64,000 nucleotides of DNA from Stemphylium vesicarium (Eukaryota > Ascomycota > Dothideomycetes > Pleosporales > Pleosporaceae), in the NCBI GenBank assembly GCA_004380135.1, contig QXCR01000003.1:543318-607317 (forward strand), read 5' to 3'. The notes under the pieces are model-generated. The model saw nothing but the letters and a program-made list of their open reading frames with translations, was not told where the DNA came from and searched no databases. Position numbers and translations under genes: made by a program. Shown here one piece after another: positions 1 to 11,980 of this stretch; position 1 is the stretch's first letter; every line of letters begins with the position of its first letter.

Positions 1-600
1 GATATCGAGGGGACGGAGTTCAACAGTAGGATACAGGGTGGTATCTTATGCGATGGCTTTGGTAGTTTCTTCAGCGCGCTGGCTACCGGACCTCCAATGG
101 TTAGCCAGGCTGGCAACAATGGTGTTATCGTATTGACGGGGTGCGCATCTCGTCGCGCGGGCTGGGCAGCAAGCGGCTTCCTGGTGCTTATGGGCGTCAT
201 TGCGAAGTTTGGCGCTGTGTTTGCTTCTATGCCGCCGTCGGTGCTGGGTGGCATGCAAGTCTTCCTTTATAGCACCATCGCCGTAGCTGGCATTCGCGTT
301 CTTGCACTCATCGCGTGGACGCGTCGCGATCGCTTCATCCTCGCTGTTGCACTTGGTATCGGATTCATGGATATCTGCCAGCCCGATTGGTTTGCACAAG
401 TCCTGGCGTATGATGGATCAAACGAAAACTTGATTGGATTCGAGCAGGGTATCAATCTTGCGGTCGAGACACCCTTTGTTATTGCAGCTATCGTGGGCGT
501 GTTCTTGAACGCGGTCTTGCCGAAGGACAAGAATACGGCGGCGTTCACAGGATATGGAGACGAGGGGAGGCACCCTAGAATAGGCATGCGCGATGATTAG
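1..600 (+). CDS. Xanthine/uric acid permease (NAT/NCS2 family), 3' part
   Basis: Partial gene: the reading frame is open from the window edge to TAG at 598-600, so the 5' part lies outside. The 199 visible codons match the C-terminal half of fungal nucleobase-ascorbate transporters (UapA/UapC type), which are plasma-membrane proton symporters for xanthine and uric acid. Visible hallmarks are RIQGGILCDGFGS, then the NAT signature region GNNGVIVLTG followed by CASRRAG, then a helix with SVLGGM, a WTRR loop and further hydrophobic segments ending in a short polar tail. In the family signature [Q/E/P]-N-x-G-x4-T-[R/K/G] the first residue is normally Gln or Glu and contacts substrate; here it is Gly (codon at 112-114). 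The family call is firm. The substrate is less certain because of this change. Confidence 0.85.
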   Translation, partial: DIEGTEFNSRIQGGILCDGFGSFFSALATGPPMVSQAGNNGVIVLTGCASRRAGWAASGFLVLMGVIAKFGAVFASMPPSVLGGMQVFLYSTIAVAGIRVLALIAWTRRDRFILAVALGIGFMDICQPDWFAQVLAYDGSNENLIGFEQGINLAVETPFVIAAIVGVFLNAVLPKDKNTAAFTGYGDEGRHPRIGMRDD

Positions 601-3600
601 CAGTATGCATCGAAATAGTTGTTCAGCACGAGTTTCTTTGTTTCATCTAATGATCAAGTTCTGCGTATGTTTTTGTTGTTTATGAAGTTGACAGCAGCAG
701 CTTCTTCTAGCTTCACGCGAACGTCACTGCTGTCTACTAAATCGTAGCTCGTCTGCATTTTTACAAACCAGTCGCATGAACACCATTGAACCTTCTAGAA
801 AGGACATCTGCAGTCGTGCGATTAGCACTACAAATGTCATACAGCCTCACAGCCTCACGCCCTCGTAAACGTTTACCCGCCCTACACATTGTAGCAGCGA
901 TCATACTAGCATGTCACTCGCCGACGCAGATTCGCCCGTTCCCATCCGTCCCCTCCGTCATACCATGTACTCCACAATTCGCGCTCCACCATCCCACCAA
1001 GAACCCAGTCCTGCAACGTCTCGAAATTTCTCGCGCGGAACAACGAAGACCGTGAAGCGCGCGGGAAAAGCGGATGCGGGCGCAACGGTGTAGGAGGAAA
1101 AAAACAAGTGTCGGCGTCTTAGCCGATGTACCATGGTAACGAGCCAAATACCTCTCGCTCTCGTTCTCTATCAACCGGCGAAGATCATCGGGCTAAGACA
1201 TTGAGACCCTGGTTCATTTCATGCCAGTTGCCGGGCGGGTGTGGGTAATCGGCTTTTTCTCTTTCTTTTTACTTATTTTGGGAATTAGTATGTGAGCGTT
1301 ACATATTGGCCTTGTTCTAGAAATAGTAGTAAACTCCTATACACCAAGGAATGAAATGCATCCTCTGTCTATCTACGTTGCTGATAATAGAAACACCGAC
1401 AACATACGATACTTCGACACCTTGACCTTCTTGGCCAATATTACCACCTATTTTCAGACCTCCCCTCCAGTAAAAAAACCACCGACCCCAAGTTTATTTT
1501 TTTATCGATTTGCAAGGAAAACAGAGAAAGACCACCACCAGCTCCACACACATACGATCAGAGGCCGAACCGGCCCTTCTTCGCTTCATTCCCAATTGTT
1601 CCCGCGTCTTTCTTCCCGCTTCCCCCTTGCCCCATCTTTGCTATCCATCCAGTGGCCCCTTGACCGTCACTTGAAGATCATCATGCGAGTTTTTAGCAGG
1701 GCCACAAGCAGGTAGGCAGCAGGCGAGACGGTCGCGCGAATCGTCCCAGATCGGCGAGTAGGCCTCGTCTTCCGGCAATGCATGACTCGCCGCATAGGTC
1801 GACGAGACCAGAGACGCAGTCAGGTCAAGTTAAGCCATGTAGAGGATCTGGTCAAAGCAGAGAGTCGATACTTTATCGGTGGGTACTGGTATCCAAAGGC
1901 CGTGAGTATTCGTCTAACAAGGGAGCGGGCCTTGAAACCAGGGGTCATGGTGAGTGAGAGAGCCTAGGGGAGGCGCAGAGTAACTAGGATTATAGTCGGG
2001 GAATGCAAGTTTACCGCCATCATACTACTACTGCTGCTGCTACTACTACTGGACGCCGTACATGGCAAATTCCGCGCGACAAAAAGCTGCATCTCTGTTA
2101 CATGCTTGCTTCCAAGGTTGACACAAAGCAGGGCTAGACGTGCATTAGTTTGGTGCTGTATGATAGGTTCTGCAGCACCAATGTAACTTTTCGCATGTGT
2201 GTATTAGGTTTGAAGGGGTGGAAGGCAGCAGCAGCAAGCAAGCAAGCAAGCATTTGCTGCAACATAACTGCACGTTACGCAACGAACTGCATGCCTTGCG
2301 GGCATATCATCCTACAGTACACGTGTGACATCGTGCAGTAGCGTACGTTAAACCTCTTTCCTTTCTTTTTTTTTCGCTGCCTACCACCCGTCCATCCTTC
2401 CTCCTAACCCCCTACCACCTCCCCATGTCAAAAAAGATTGGGATCATGTACAGCATCCCCCCTAGCGCTTCTCCACATTACGAAAGCGGTCCGTGTTCGC
2501 TGGCCCGGGAAAGAAGACGAGAGAGAGGGCCAAGTGTTGCAAGGGTGCGCTCGCTGGGCTAGAGGCAGTGTCCGTGCGCGGCAGGATTTCACATGCTGAA
2601 TTTTCTTCCCTCAGGCACTGACGGCGCTAGGCCGTTGGGCCTCGGGATCTTTCCACTCCTATGGGTGGGTGTGCTCGATATTGCCTGGGAGCCGCGAAAC
2701 CCGGTTCGACGGAGAGACCGCGAAATTATTCTATTGCCTGTATTACTAGTATTGCTACTATTATCGAGGCCCGCCTGGGATTTTGCATGCGCGAGGCGAC
2801 TCCTCGTAACGAATAGCGGTCCGACTGCCCAAATCTATTGAAGGTCTTCAAGGTTTGTATCGGCCGTGTGCTGAGCGTCAGGCAAAAATAAACACACACG
2901 CCAGGCTAGACCGCTTCTACGATGCGACGGATGGAAGAATGGAAAGTTGAAGCGAACCGCTTTGATCCCCACATGCATCCTGCTGATTGGGTTACTGGTT
3001 GGAACGGCCCGTTCGACGTTCTGGCTTCGTCGAATTTGTAAAGCAGGGTGGCTGGGATGCATGTAGATGATCTTTGAGCAGGAACATATGACGCGTGTGT
3101 GTAATGTATGATCACTTTCTGTGTTTGTATGATATGACGATATAGCGCGGCTCGCTTGTAGACGGAACAGGGAGACATAGATTGAGTGGGGATGGCTGGG
3201 GCTTGTATGATGTAAATCCGACTCGACGGAGACCGCCGATTGCGACGGCTTCGCGGGTCAGTTTCGGCAGCTAGAACGAGGTGAGCCAGTGATTGCATTG
3301 TTGGGGTTATCGCAATGACTGCATCTGGATGCATCACACAGGAAGTGGGTATTGCACAAAGTAGCACGATGAATGAGGAAGGTCCGCATAGGTTGCGATA
3401 GTGTTTGAGCAGTCCGTCTGACCAGTATCATATTACAGTAAAAGCATTATGCTGGTTTTTAGCGCTAGCGTCGCTGGTTCGTCGTGGCCGTCGTGCTTGC
3501 GTGTAGCGCAAGATCAATATATTGTACAGTGGCGCTTGTGTTTGGAGCGCTTTTCTCCATGAGCTGCCGTTTCGAAATGTAAGAGCGCAGCTGGAAGCAG

Positions 3601-3838
3601 AGCTAGTACTGTCGTCCGAGATCGTTTCCGGGGCGGAAGAGTAAACCCCTTGACCACATCGGTATGTTGAACAATCATGCCAATAATGCCAACGCGTACA
3701 ACCCTTTTCGTCTTTTCCGTGTTCCGCGGCGCCCAAGAGCAGGAGCATGTGCTAGCCATAAGCGCAGTCCATTCCCCTTGCCCGCTCCTACTTGCACGAG
3801 CCGTCTTGACAATCCTGGTGGAACTGAAACGTCCTGTT
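601..3838. other. 3.2-kb intergenic stretch, no supportable gene
   Basis: Lies between the convergent 3' ends of the permease and the transcription-factor gene. Open frames here are short, overlap on both strands and resemble nothing I recognise. There are pyrimidine-rich tracts (about 1440-1680 and 2340-2420), a CTA/CTG-type trinucleotide run near 2020-2050 and an AAGC run near 2230-2251. A non-coding transcript cannot be excluded. Confidence 0.5.
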
Positions 3839-6800
3839 TCATCGCGCCCGTTTGTACATAGACTGGTCGGGCATGGAGTTGCCATCCCATCTGCGCTTCA
3901 ACCCGTCTGGCAGAGAACTAGCAACGGCCTCCTGCCACATGGATGGAGTCACGTAAACGGGCGCGGCGTTTCCATAGGTCGATGACGGTGGCATTTGACC
4001 CGGTGGTCCGTGGACGTTGCTTGGTTGAGGCGAAGTATTCGCCATTTGGTAACCAGGTTGCATAGAGTCTTGCGCCGGCCGCATGTCGTAATTGGTTCCT
4101 GGAGGATTGGATCTTAGCGGCGGAGAGGATTGGGAAGAGGCGCTAGTAGGAGGGGGCGTACCAAAGGCAACATTCCATTGACTGTACCATGTTAGCATGA
4201 TTTCGACGCTTTAGTAGACTTCTCTGACTCACTCAAATATGCGTTGAGGGTTCCATTGTACATTTTCCTGCATCTGCATGTTGGACGCTGACTGTGGTGC
4301 ACGTTGGCCAGATGCCATCATGACCAAAGACTGGGCTACGGGAGAGTCAGCCTTCGATCCCCGGTCGGAAGCCGAGATTGGTGGAGTAATGGGGTGTGCA
4401 TGGTAGTTGACCTGACCTGGTTGTTCCAACGGCGATGGATGGCTTGGATGACGCGGTCGGTAAGAACTTTGGTGGCCCATGGGACTTGGTTGAGGAGCCA
4501 CCTGAGGACTGCCGAATGGAAATGTTGGTTTCAGTTCAAACGGCTTCGAGCAGTCGGCCGAGAAAGCTTGACGCAGGCTGTTCACTTGCTGCTGCATCTC
4601 GGGCATGGGGAATGATGGCGACATCGTTTCCAGAACGCGCATGTGCCTCACGAAAAAGTCTCTGGCGTCGTGGTTGATTTCAGGGTCAGGGCAGGTCACA
4701 GCAACCTATCGCTGTTAGTCAGAAATAACAAAGCAGTCACAAGATGACTTACGAGATGAAGCATGGTGCAGGTCAGCACGGCGTAGATGTGGAAGCTGAT
4801 GCCTCTCATCATACACAATAGGCCCGGCATGCCGTAGGTTTTGAGAATAGCTTCTTGGAGCTTGCAAAGGTTCTTGGCAGCCGAGTAGCAAGTAAGCATA
4901 TGCTGCTTCCAAATGCCGTCGTAGGAATCCGCCACGGCATGCAGTTGAGGGCGAAAGTGCATGATGATGGCTAGACAGTGGTAGCTGTGCATGTTGGCGA
5001 CCTGATGGGATGAAATCCAGGGAGCAGAACCATCCTGGGGATAGACAATTTGCATGTCTTCGGGCAGTTCCCGCAGCCAGAGGGAGAAGTCAGCATTGTG
5101 GGCCACGAAAGAAGGATCCAGAGCCCAGTCCGGTGTCTTCTTCCTTAGCTTTCCGTATATGATGGCGGAATGGTGGACGTTCTTGGCGATGCGGGTATAT
5201 TGAATAAACTGGCGCGCAATCTGGAGCTCGGCAGGATCCTGTCCCGCAATGGGCCTTGGCATCTCCAAGTCCGCCGTGTCAGTGTCGACGCCGAAGTCGT
5301 AACGTCCTGTACGATGATTAGTATCACTAATCAAATGTTCACCTGTCAGCCTACCTTGAGGACCCCCAATCATGACCTCAAATATCAGACACATCTGCCA
5401 CACTCTCGTCTTGGCAACACAGTCGTGCGGTGTCGATCCACAAGACTTTCCCATCTGATGGGTGTCATAGTGTTCATGCAATTCCAGGTCCTTTGCCATT
5501 GCTACAAGACTGACTGTGGCCATCCAGGACCGCCAGAAGTAACCGCGTTTTGGCGAGGCTTCGCGCGCTTTCAGCAGAAGTATCATCGCTTGCATTGTGC
5601 TCAGTCGCGATACATCCTTGAAGCTTTCTTCATGCCCTATAGATTGTAAGCAAGGCTAGGCAGGTAACACAGTGGGATACCTACTCGTTGCAAGGGCCAG
5701 CCATTTATTACCTTCCTCTACATCTCCAAGCATCAGGGTAGAGCAGGCAAAGATGGACTCGAGCATGAGCGGCGAGATTGAGTCTGGCGCGCTATGCCAT
5801 TGCTGGTAGAAATAGGCTTTGTTGATGACCGGGCAGTAAGGATGGACGTTGGCGAAGAAGTAATCAAAATAGTGCAAAGCCTGTTCGTCCGGGGGCATCA
5901 TCTCCGGCGGTATGCGGACTGTGTGATCAAGGCTTACAGATGCCGGCAATTGCACCTCGTACTCTTCCTGCGCTGGCGTCTCAGCCAGCGCCTTCTTCAT
6001 GTTTGTGATGTATGGTGCTAAAAAAGTTAGCTTCACGTCGCGTTTGCAAGATCTGGCTGCAGCTCACCAATAGCTGTGTGATCAATCTTAAGTTCTCCCA
6101 GGGCTTCAGACAAGCTTGAGACGGAATCGCTTCGCCAATGAGGTTCAGACTCCGGTGGGGTCAAGATCGCTGGTGGTCCAGATGATGCTTGGGAATAGGC
6201 TTGCTGAGGAGCGTAGCCCATCGTCTGCTGGACCACTTGAGGCTGTGGCATGGACTGATAGTGGCATTGTTCTTGCGACTGTTGGTCCACATAGGGCGAA
6301 GACTGGTACATGCCTTGGGCAGAGCTGGGCATAGAGGGCGGCATCTGGTGAGGCATGCCTTGGGCCATGGATGGATGCCGTTGGTAGTCATGCGGAGGAG
6401 GCGCATCCGGAGCATACTCCAAGGGCTTCGGTTCGAGATCAAATGTCTGCGAACCATTGTAGTCCTTGTCATAACTGACTGTAGGCGGAACGCAGTTGAG
6501 CTTCAAGCGGATGCAGGCAGCACAAGGCCATGCATTCGTCGTCGCTGCATCGCATTTGATCTTACGTCTGCGGCAGCCTTCGCATGCTCTCATTACTGGG
6601 ATACATTAGCATGTGCATGTGCATGTCATGGTGGGCGGATAACGCCGGCATGGTGGAATCACACCTTTCAAGCGTTTGTGTCTATTGTGCTCGTCTACGA
6701 ATACATAGTCTGGATAGTGATGTCAGTCACTTTTTCCCCACCGGGCAAAGCGGTGTGTGGACTCACTGCGCTGGTTCTCGCGTGGCGCCAGCGTGGGCGG

Positions 6801-6869
6801 CGCAAAGGTGAAGCTCTGCATTTGCGCCGTTTGGGGCAGCAGTGGCCGTCCAGTCGTGTCCGGGGGCAT
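3839..6869 (-). CDS. Zn(II)2Cys6 fungal-specific transcription factor, eight exons
   Basis: Exons reconstructed on the minus strand: 6869-6767, 6709-6665, 6595-6068, 6017-5685, 5636-5355, 5306-4753, 4705-4233 and 4181-3839. All junctions are GT-AG and in phase, giving 886 residues. Two small 5' exons supply YVFVDEHNRHKRLK just before the binuclear cluster. Cluster cysteines are at about 54, 57, 64, 74, 77 and 84 (C-x2-C-x6-C-x9-C-x2-C-x6-C). A Gln/Pro/Met-rich linker follows, then a helical fungal_trans-like middle region (about 250-600) including HYFDYFFANVHPYCPVINK, then a disordered Pro/Gln/Ser tail ending in GLKRRWDG and KRAR. It should bind DNA in the nucleus. The conserved N-terminal block suggests a single conserved ascomycete orthologue group, possibly EBR1-like, but I cannot confirm that name. 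The 48-nt intron 5307-5354 keeps the frame open, so retention would be tolerated. Confidence 0.85.
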
Positions 6870-9800
6870 ACCGTTTTGATGAATACTTGGCCAGTCCGGA
6901 GTGGCAGCGCGAGACCTGGCGCGATGGTTGCGAGCAGCGGGGTTGTCGGCTATCCACTAAAGTAAAGTCGATGAGGTTGTGTGCGGTCGTGGTTGGGCAG
7001 CCAATGGAAGCGACGCGCAATGACGGGCCAGAATGTGCAAGATGGCTGGCGGCGGAGGAACTCGCGAAAATGGGTAGAACTAAACAACAAGAACACACAA
7101 CAGCTGGTACAGTACGATCCTATAGCGGTCGCGAAATCTCCGCAGGGCCGCGGCGTGGCTAGGTTATACGGCAGATCAGGGCAGCAGGCGCAGGCGCATA
7201 GGGAGGGTAGGTGGAGACGATGTCTGGCATGCCGGGGTTTCGAAGACGCACTGGCAGCCGGCTCGCAGCGTGGCTCACGCGCGCAATGGTGGCGTTGCCG
7301 TGTATGGATCTCCTGAAAGTCTTGAGTACTGTGGCCCCAAGGTGGTTCGCCGTGTATGAAGGGGTTAATAGGCGGGCGAGGGGTAGATGGTATGCGACGT
7401 GCAGGATCCAGGAGCCGCACTGCACTAATAGCGTCTTCGTATGGGCGCCCAAGCTGCACGCGTGTGAGCGCAAGCGTCCGCTACCAAGATGCTGCGGGCA
7501 CAGGGAACTGCCGTGCTGTGGGGGTGTGAGGCAATGGGCCGCAGGGATTGTCGTGCCCGTTAGAGATGTACTGAATCGTATCACGTAGAACGACGGGTAG
7601 TGTGGACCTCACAGCTTTGCGATCCGCTGGGAACTGTTGCTATAAACGCAGCTGGGGGGCGAAGTCTGACAGCTGAAAGGCCTCCGTCGTACACCGGGCA
7701 TACACAGGCACACATGGACGGCGCCGCTCTCACTCAGCAAACCAAGAGTCAAAAAGGCAAAATCTTTCAGCGGACCGCGTACGCACCTCACGAAGAAGAG
7801 GCTCGGGTGGCGGGTGCATCTGTTGGACTGGCTAGAAAAAGTACATCAGCCCCCCTCCGGCCCGCCAGTCAGCAGTAGGAGCAGACGTTTGCATGCTGCG
7901 CATGATAGGGCTGGCCGTTGCGGAAAAGTCTGCGCATGCATGCAATCGAGTCGTAGTTTCTCATCTCACGCAGACCAGGTGCCTGAATGTTTGGAATTTG
8001 GGACCTGGGTTTGCAGCCTTGTATCGCCATGACAAGTGGGCCTTCTAGAAATTGATCTCCGGCGGCTAGCCTCGATGACGAATGTTGTGCCTTGGCCGAC
8101 ATATAACAGAAGATGCGTACTACTATAGCAGCCTGGAAAGGGGCACGAAGCATTCTACTGGTAGGACTCTGCGCGACTTTCAGGAGCCCAAGCGAAACGT
8201 ACGTCTTCCACAGACTCGCCAAACTGACATGGCGCGACACCCCATGAGGCATGGCGTGCGCTACTGGATGTCGCTGCCGTGCTTCAGTGATAGGCTGGCC
8301 CTCATCGGTGGCTTCTCCATGGCCGCAGACTCGATGGCAGCTAGAGAAGGGCTTCTGGAGGGTTGGGCATGACGAGATCCCGTCGTCTGCCGTAGGGATC
8401 ACGGCTGAGCCGGTGTGTGTCTTGAGCACGACACGTCGGCGAATTGATTCGAACGGAAGCTTGGTAGTCGCAACTGCCTGCAAGGTTCTAACGGCAGACG
8501 CATCACCATCAGCGTAGCCTGCATAAAACAATATTACTCCAGATGGCTACGACTTATTGGGTTAATGCGGTTTCTGGAGTTGTAGTCTGGCAGGCATCCC
8601 GCATGGCATCGCATGAACCGAACACGAATATTGCGGCCGTGAAGCGAGACACGACTGAGTAGACTTCGAGAAGGCTTCTATCGAGATGCATGGGTCCCAT
8701 TGCCTTGTGCGGCGTACGGTTGCATAAGGTGGTGAATGACGACGCGGCAAGACAAGGTAGAAAGCTAAAGTGAAGTTGGAGGAACCACTCTACAAGAAGC
8801 CGGCTATCCAGATTACCGGGTCGCTTCCTCTTGCGCCGCACGCGACAGCACAGCTGAAGCGATTGCGTTCCCAGGGTTCGTATGGTAGCGGCGATGGCAG
8901 TCTACGCCTGTCCGACTTGAATCTAGCTTCGATCACGCAGAAGGCATTGTGGGCGTTGCCAAGATATGTCTCTTCTGGATCCAGGCGGGATGGTACGAGA
9001 CTGACAGGTGCTGGCGCCAGACTACGGCGGAGACATAAGAGGTCAAAGCAAGATAACACGAATGTTGACCTCATCAGCGCTGATCACTGCCGTTGATCTG
9101 CCTGCAGCTCAGGAACACGGCAAGGCAGAAAACAAGAAGTCGGAGTGATGCCAGCCATGTCGTTGGTCACGGGGCCGGATGAGGCAGCATTTCCGTGCTC
9201 TGGCAAGTCAAGTTGCGGGAGGAGCCGACAGCAGTTTTGTACACGGCATGGTTGTCGGATTGCGTGGATAGGACCAGATGGGACAGCGATAGAAGATCAA
9301 CACACGATGTCGCGGCGGCCCAGTGTCAGCCAGCTAGCCTTGCAGTAGCCATGTAACTTCAATTTTCGCCCGTCGCTCCTTGAAGACCGAGCAACTCGCC
9401 GGCGTCAATCCTTCTCGCCATCTAGATGCGAGGCCATGTAGATACTCGCCGATACTCGCCGATGGGGGGCGCGGGAAGGATGGGCGTGGAAGTGGAAGTG
9501 GAAGTGGACGAAATGTACACCATGCTTGGCTTGATCGAATGACTTGTGATGCCCTGATGCTGCCCGGCACCTGCAGGGCACTAGTCAAACACGGATACCC
9601 TGTGGTGTGAACGGCACACCCCACACAAAGTTCCCCTGTATCTCGCGGATAATCTGCGGGAGATTGTTTAGCATAGCGATTGCTAACGCGACGTTCCTGG
9701 GGGCTTGCCGACGGCGAGAGGGAGGGTCTTTGGTAAGCAGCAGCCCTGGTAACACATGCCAGAGGGTGATGATGATGGGGGGATGGGGCGGAATGGGAAG

Positions 9801-9961
9801 GAGGGGTCGTGGATGGCCCGGGCGTAGTTGCCTCGCAGATTTGCAGAGGCAGGAGCCCACGACGGCTCCTTCCCTTGACAGCCACAGCCACGACGACGGC
9901 CAACACCCACCACCACTACGACTAGCCGTTGGTGCGAGTAATCAGCCCCCCCCCCAGCACC
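6870..9961. other. 3.1-kb intergenic stretch between divergent genes
   Basis: Shared upstream region of the minus-strand transcription factor and the plus-strand CIA2 gene. Many short frames overlap on both strands with no recognisable protein; the longest (7869-8531, minus) has low-complexity composition and no family resemblance. Small local repeats occur: a duplicated ACTCGCCGAT near 9443-9463 and a GGAAGT hexamer run near 9487-9507. Long upstream regions are common for regulated developmental transcription factors; that reading is inference. Confidence 0.45.
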
Positions 9962-10635
9962 ATGGAGCTCGACAAGGACAACGCCAACCCGACCATCTTG
10001 AACCCGTCCGATCTGCCTTCCCGGCGCAGTGATTCAACGGTCAAGAAGCGGGACCATGGCGGCACAGGCCTGTTCGACGACCTGATACCGCGCTACAACT
10101 ACCTCAGTGACCCCTTCGACGACGCCATTTCGGCAAGCGACTCGGACGGCAGCGACGACGCACGTGAGGACATTGACGAGCAGGAAATATACGGTCAGTC
10201 CACGGTCCACCTGGCTCGTCCTGGCTCAGGCTGCGAAATTAGCCCTCGCTGACCCCGCGCATGACAGACCTCATTTCCACCATCTGTGACCCGGAGCATC
10301 CATTGTCCCTCGGCTCGCTATCCGTCGTGAACCTGCCCGACATCCACATTCTGCCGCCCACATCACAGCTCTCCAACATCAGCACCGTCGTCGTCGAAAT
10401 CACGCCGACCATTACCCACTGCTCCCTGGCCACCGTCATCGGCCTGGGCGTGCGCGTCCGTCTCGAGCAGGCCCTGCCCCCGCGCTTCCGCGTCGACGTG
10501 CGCATCAAAAAGGGCACGCACAGTACCGACGAGCAGGTGAACAAGCAGCTGGGAGACAAGGAGAGGGTCGCGGCTGCCCTGGAGAACGGCACGCTAATGG
10601 GCGTGCTCAAGAAGATGCTCTCCACGTGCGAATAG
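9962..10635 (+). CDS. CIA2: Cytosolic Fe-S assembly factor CIA2 (MIP18/FAM96 family)
   Basis: Two exons, 9962-10193 and 10268-10635, joined by a 74-nt intron (donor GTCAGT, acceptor ending GACAG), give 199 residues. The N-terminal third is acidic and Ser/Asp-rich. The rest is a nearly textbook MIP18 domain with DPEHPLSLGSL, VNLPDI, the THCSLATVIGLGVRVRL block carrying the conserved Cys, LPPRFRVDV, and the KQLGDKERVAAALEN end before the short Cys-containing tail. CIA2 belongs to the targeting complex that hands Fe-S clusters to nuclear and cytosolic apoproteins, with Met18 and Cia1 as partners. The ATG at 9962 was chosen because it is the first in-frame ATG and sits in a good context (CAGCACCATGG). 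Essential housekeeping gene. Confidence 0.93.
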
Positions 10636-10749
10636 ACACGCGCCCTCGGGACAGGGGCCTCACCCGTCCCTTTTCGCTTCAGTCGCGGAGATACGAGCGA
10701 ACCGTACAGTCGGCATCGAGCACCATCACATGCATGTGCCAGATGTTCG

Positions 10750-11163
10750 TCATGCCGAGCCGCCAGCGGTGATGCTGCCTCTGTCGCATACCAAGCAAGT
10801 CTCGTCTCGAGGAGCGACCCTACCTCGTTCTGTTGGACATCCAATACACCTACTGGTGTTATACGCGGAATTCGTATACATCGCCCCTGCGTCGATCATT
10901 CGCGTCAGCCTAAACACAACATTTTGCTGCCAGCCAATGTCGCGCACAAAGTCAAAGGCAACTTCACTCTTGGCCGACATGCGTTGCACCATATCTATCG
11001 TTTCAAAAGACCTGCAAAACCAGCCCAGAGAATGGTCTTGGTTTAACACAATGCGCCCATGATGGATTGCCACTGGTATTTTAGCCGCGTCTTCACCCAA
11101 GCGGGCTTGTGGGCGAGAAGAAATCAGTTCAGCAGAATTACGAGTCGGCTTGGGCGCGCTCAT
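10750..11163 (-). CDS. Hypothetical protein, weakly supported
   Basis: An open frame of 137 codons from an ATG with good upstream context (AAAATG) at 11163. It has no motif I recognise, no signal peptide and no clear membrane helix. Composition is mixed, with a few Cys near the C-terminus. It converges on CIA2 and could be that gene's 3' UTR antisense rather than a gene. Listed because the start context and length are plausible. Confidence 0.22.
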   Translation of the reverse strand: MSAPKPTRNSAELISSRPQARLGEDAAKIPVAIHHGRIVLNQDHSLGWFCRSFETIDMVQRMSAKSEVAFDFVRDIGWQQNVVFRLTRMIDAGAMYTNSAYNTSRCIGCPTERGRVAPRDETCLVCDRGSITAGGSA

Positions 11164-11404
11164 TTTGACATGGTAGGTAGACCGTGACGAATGCATACAC
11201 GCAAGCACAAGACGCGGTCAAATATATTGCTTTGCCCACTTCTGTAATGGAGCTATCGGAGATGCCCGCAGACTTTTCCCCACGAGTGAAGATCCCTGTT
11301 ATCTGTAAGAAAACTCTACCATATCGGAGCGATTACTCATGGATATGGGTGCAAAGTGCCATGAGTGCCTACGAAACCGCGCGTCTACTAAAGGCAAAGT
11401 TGGG

Positions 11405-11446
11405 GATGGGCCAATAATGATGGGCCAATAATGATGGGTCAATAGT
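11405..11446. repeat. Three tandem 14-bp units, two with CCAAT boxes
   Basis: Units at 11405-11418, 11419-11432 and 11433-11446. The first two are identical (GATGGGCCAATAAT); the third has CCAAT changed to TCAAT. CCAAT is the core recognised by the fungal HAP/CBC complex. The array lies about 530 bp upstream of the ATG at 11981 and 240 bp upstream of the minus-strand frame ending at 11163. Confidence 0.7.
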
Positions 11447-11980
11447 GATGAACCGCTGTGACTGCCATGATGGCAGACATCGCAGCTTCCCTCACCAGGC
11501 AGTAGTAAATAACAACTCGTGCCAGCCAAAGTCGTGCTTTCCGCTTCAACAACTTTACTACTTTACGTCTCTTTCCTCTGTTCACACCTAGGCATTCTTG
11601 CACATTTTCAATGCAATCTCTATTGTAATGCGTATTCCCATTAGCGTCCTCTCAACTTTTACTTGCATGCGTATAGCTTCTATTTATATTCTCAATCAAA
11701 CTGCGAGTGAAAAATGCGAGGTGGAAGACAAGGCGCGAATGTCATGGAAGCTGACAGCGAGGTGTGGTGGCTGTAACAGCCCAGGCGCTCTTGCTTGACT
11801 AACGCAGTGAATGGCTGCGACTTGAACACTGAGCGCGCTCCCAGTGCAGCTGCGACCCTTGCGCGCCTTATTTTGAGCGTAAAGACCGCCAGAAAAATAC
11901 CTCCCCATCAACTTAACGATCTACATTCTACACAACGAGTCCACCACTCAACTGAGATTGCAAATTGACTCCACACCACC

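Noticed and set aside
7869..8531. 220-codon minus-strand open frame
   Set aside because: No recognisable domain, biased composition, several overlapping frames of similar length on the other strand; GC-rich DNA gives such frames by chance.
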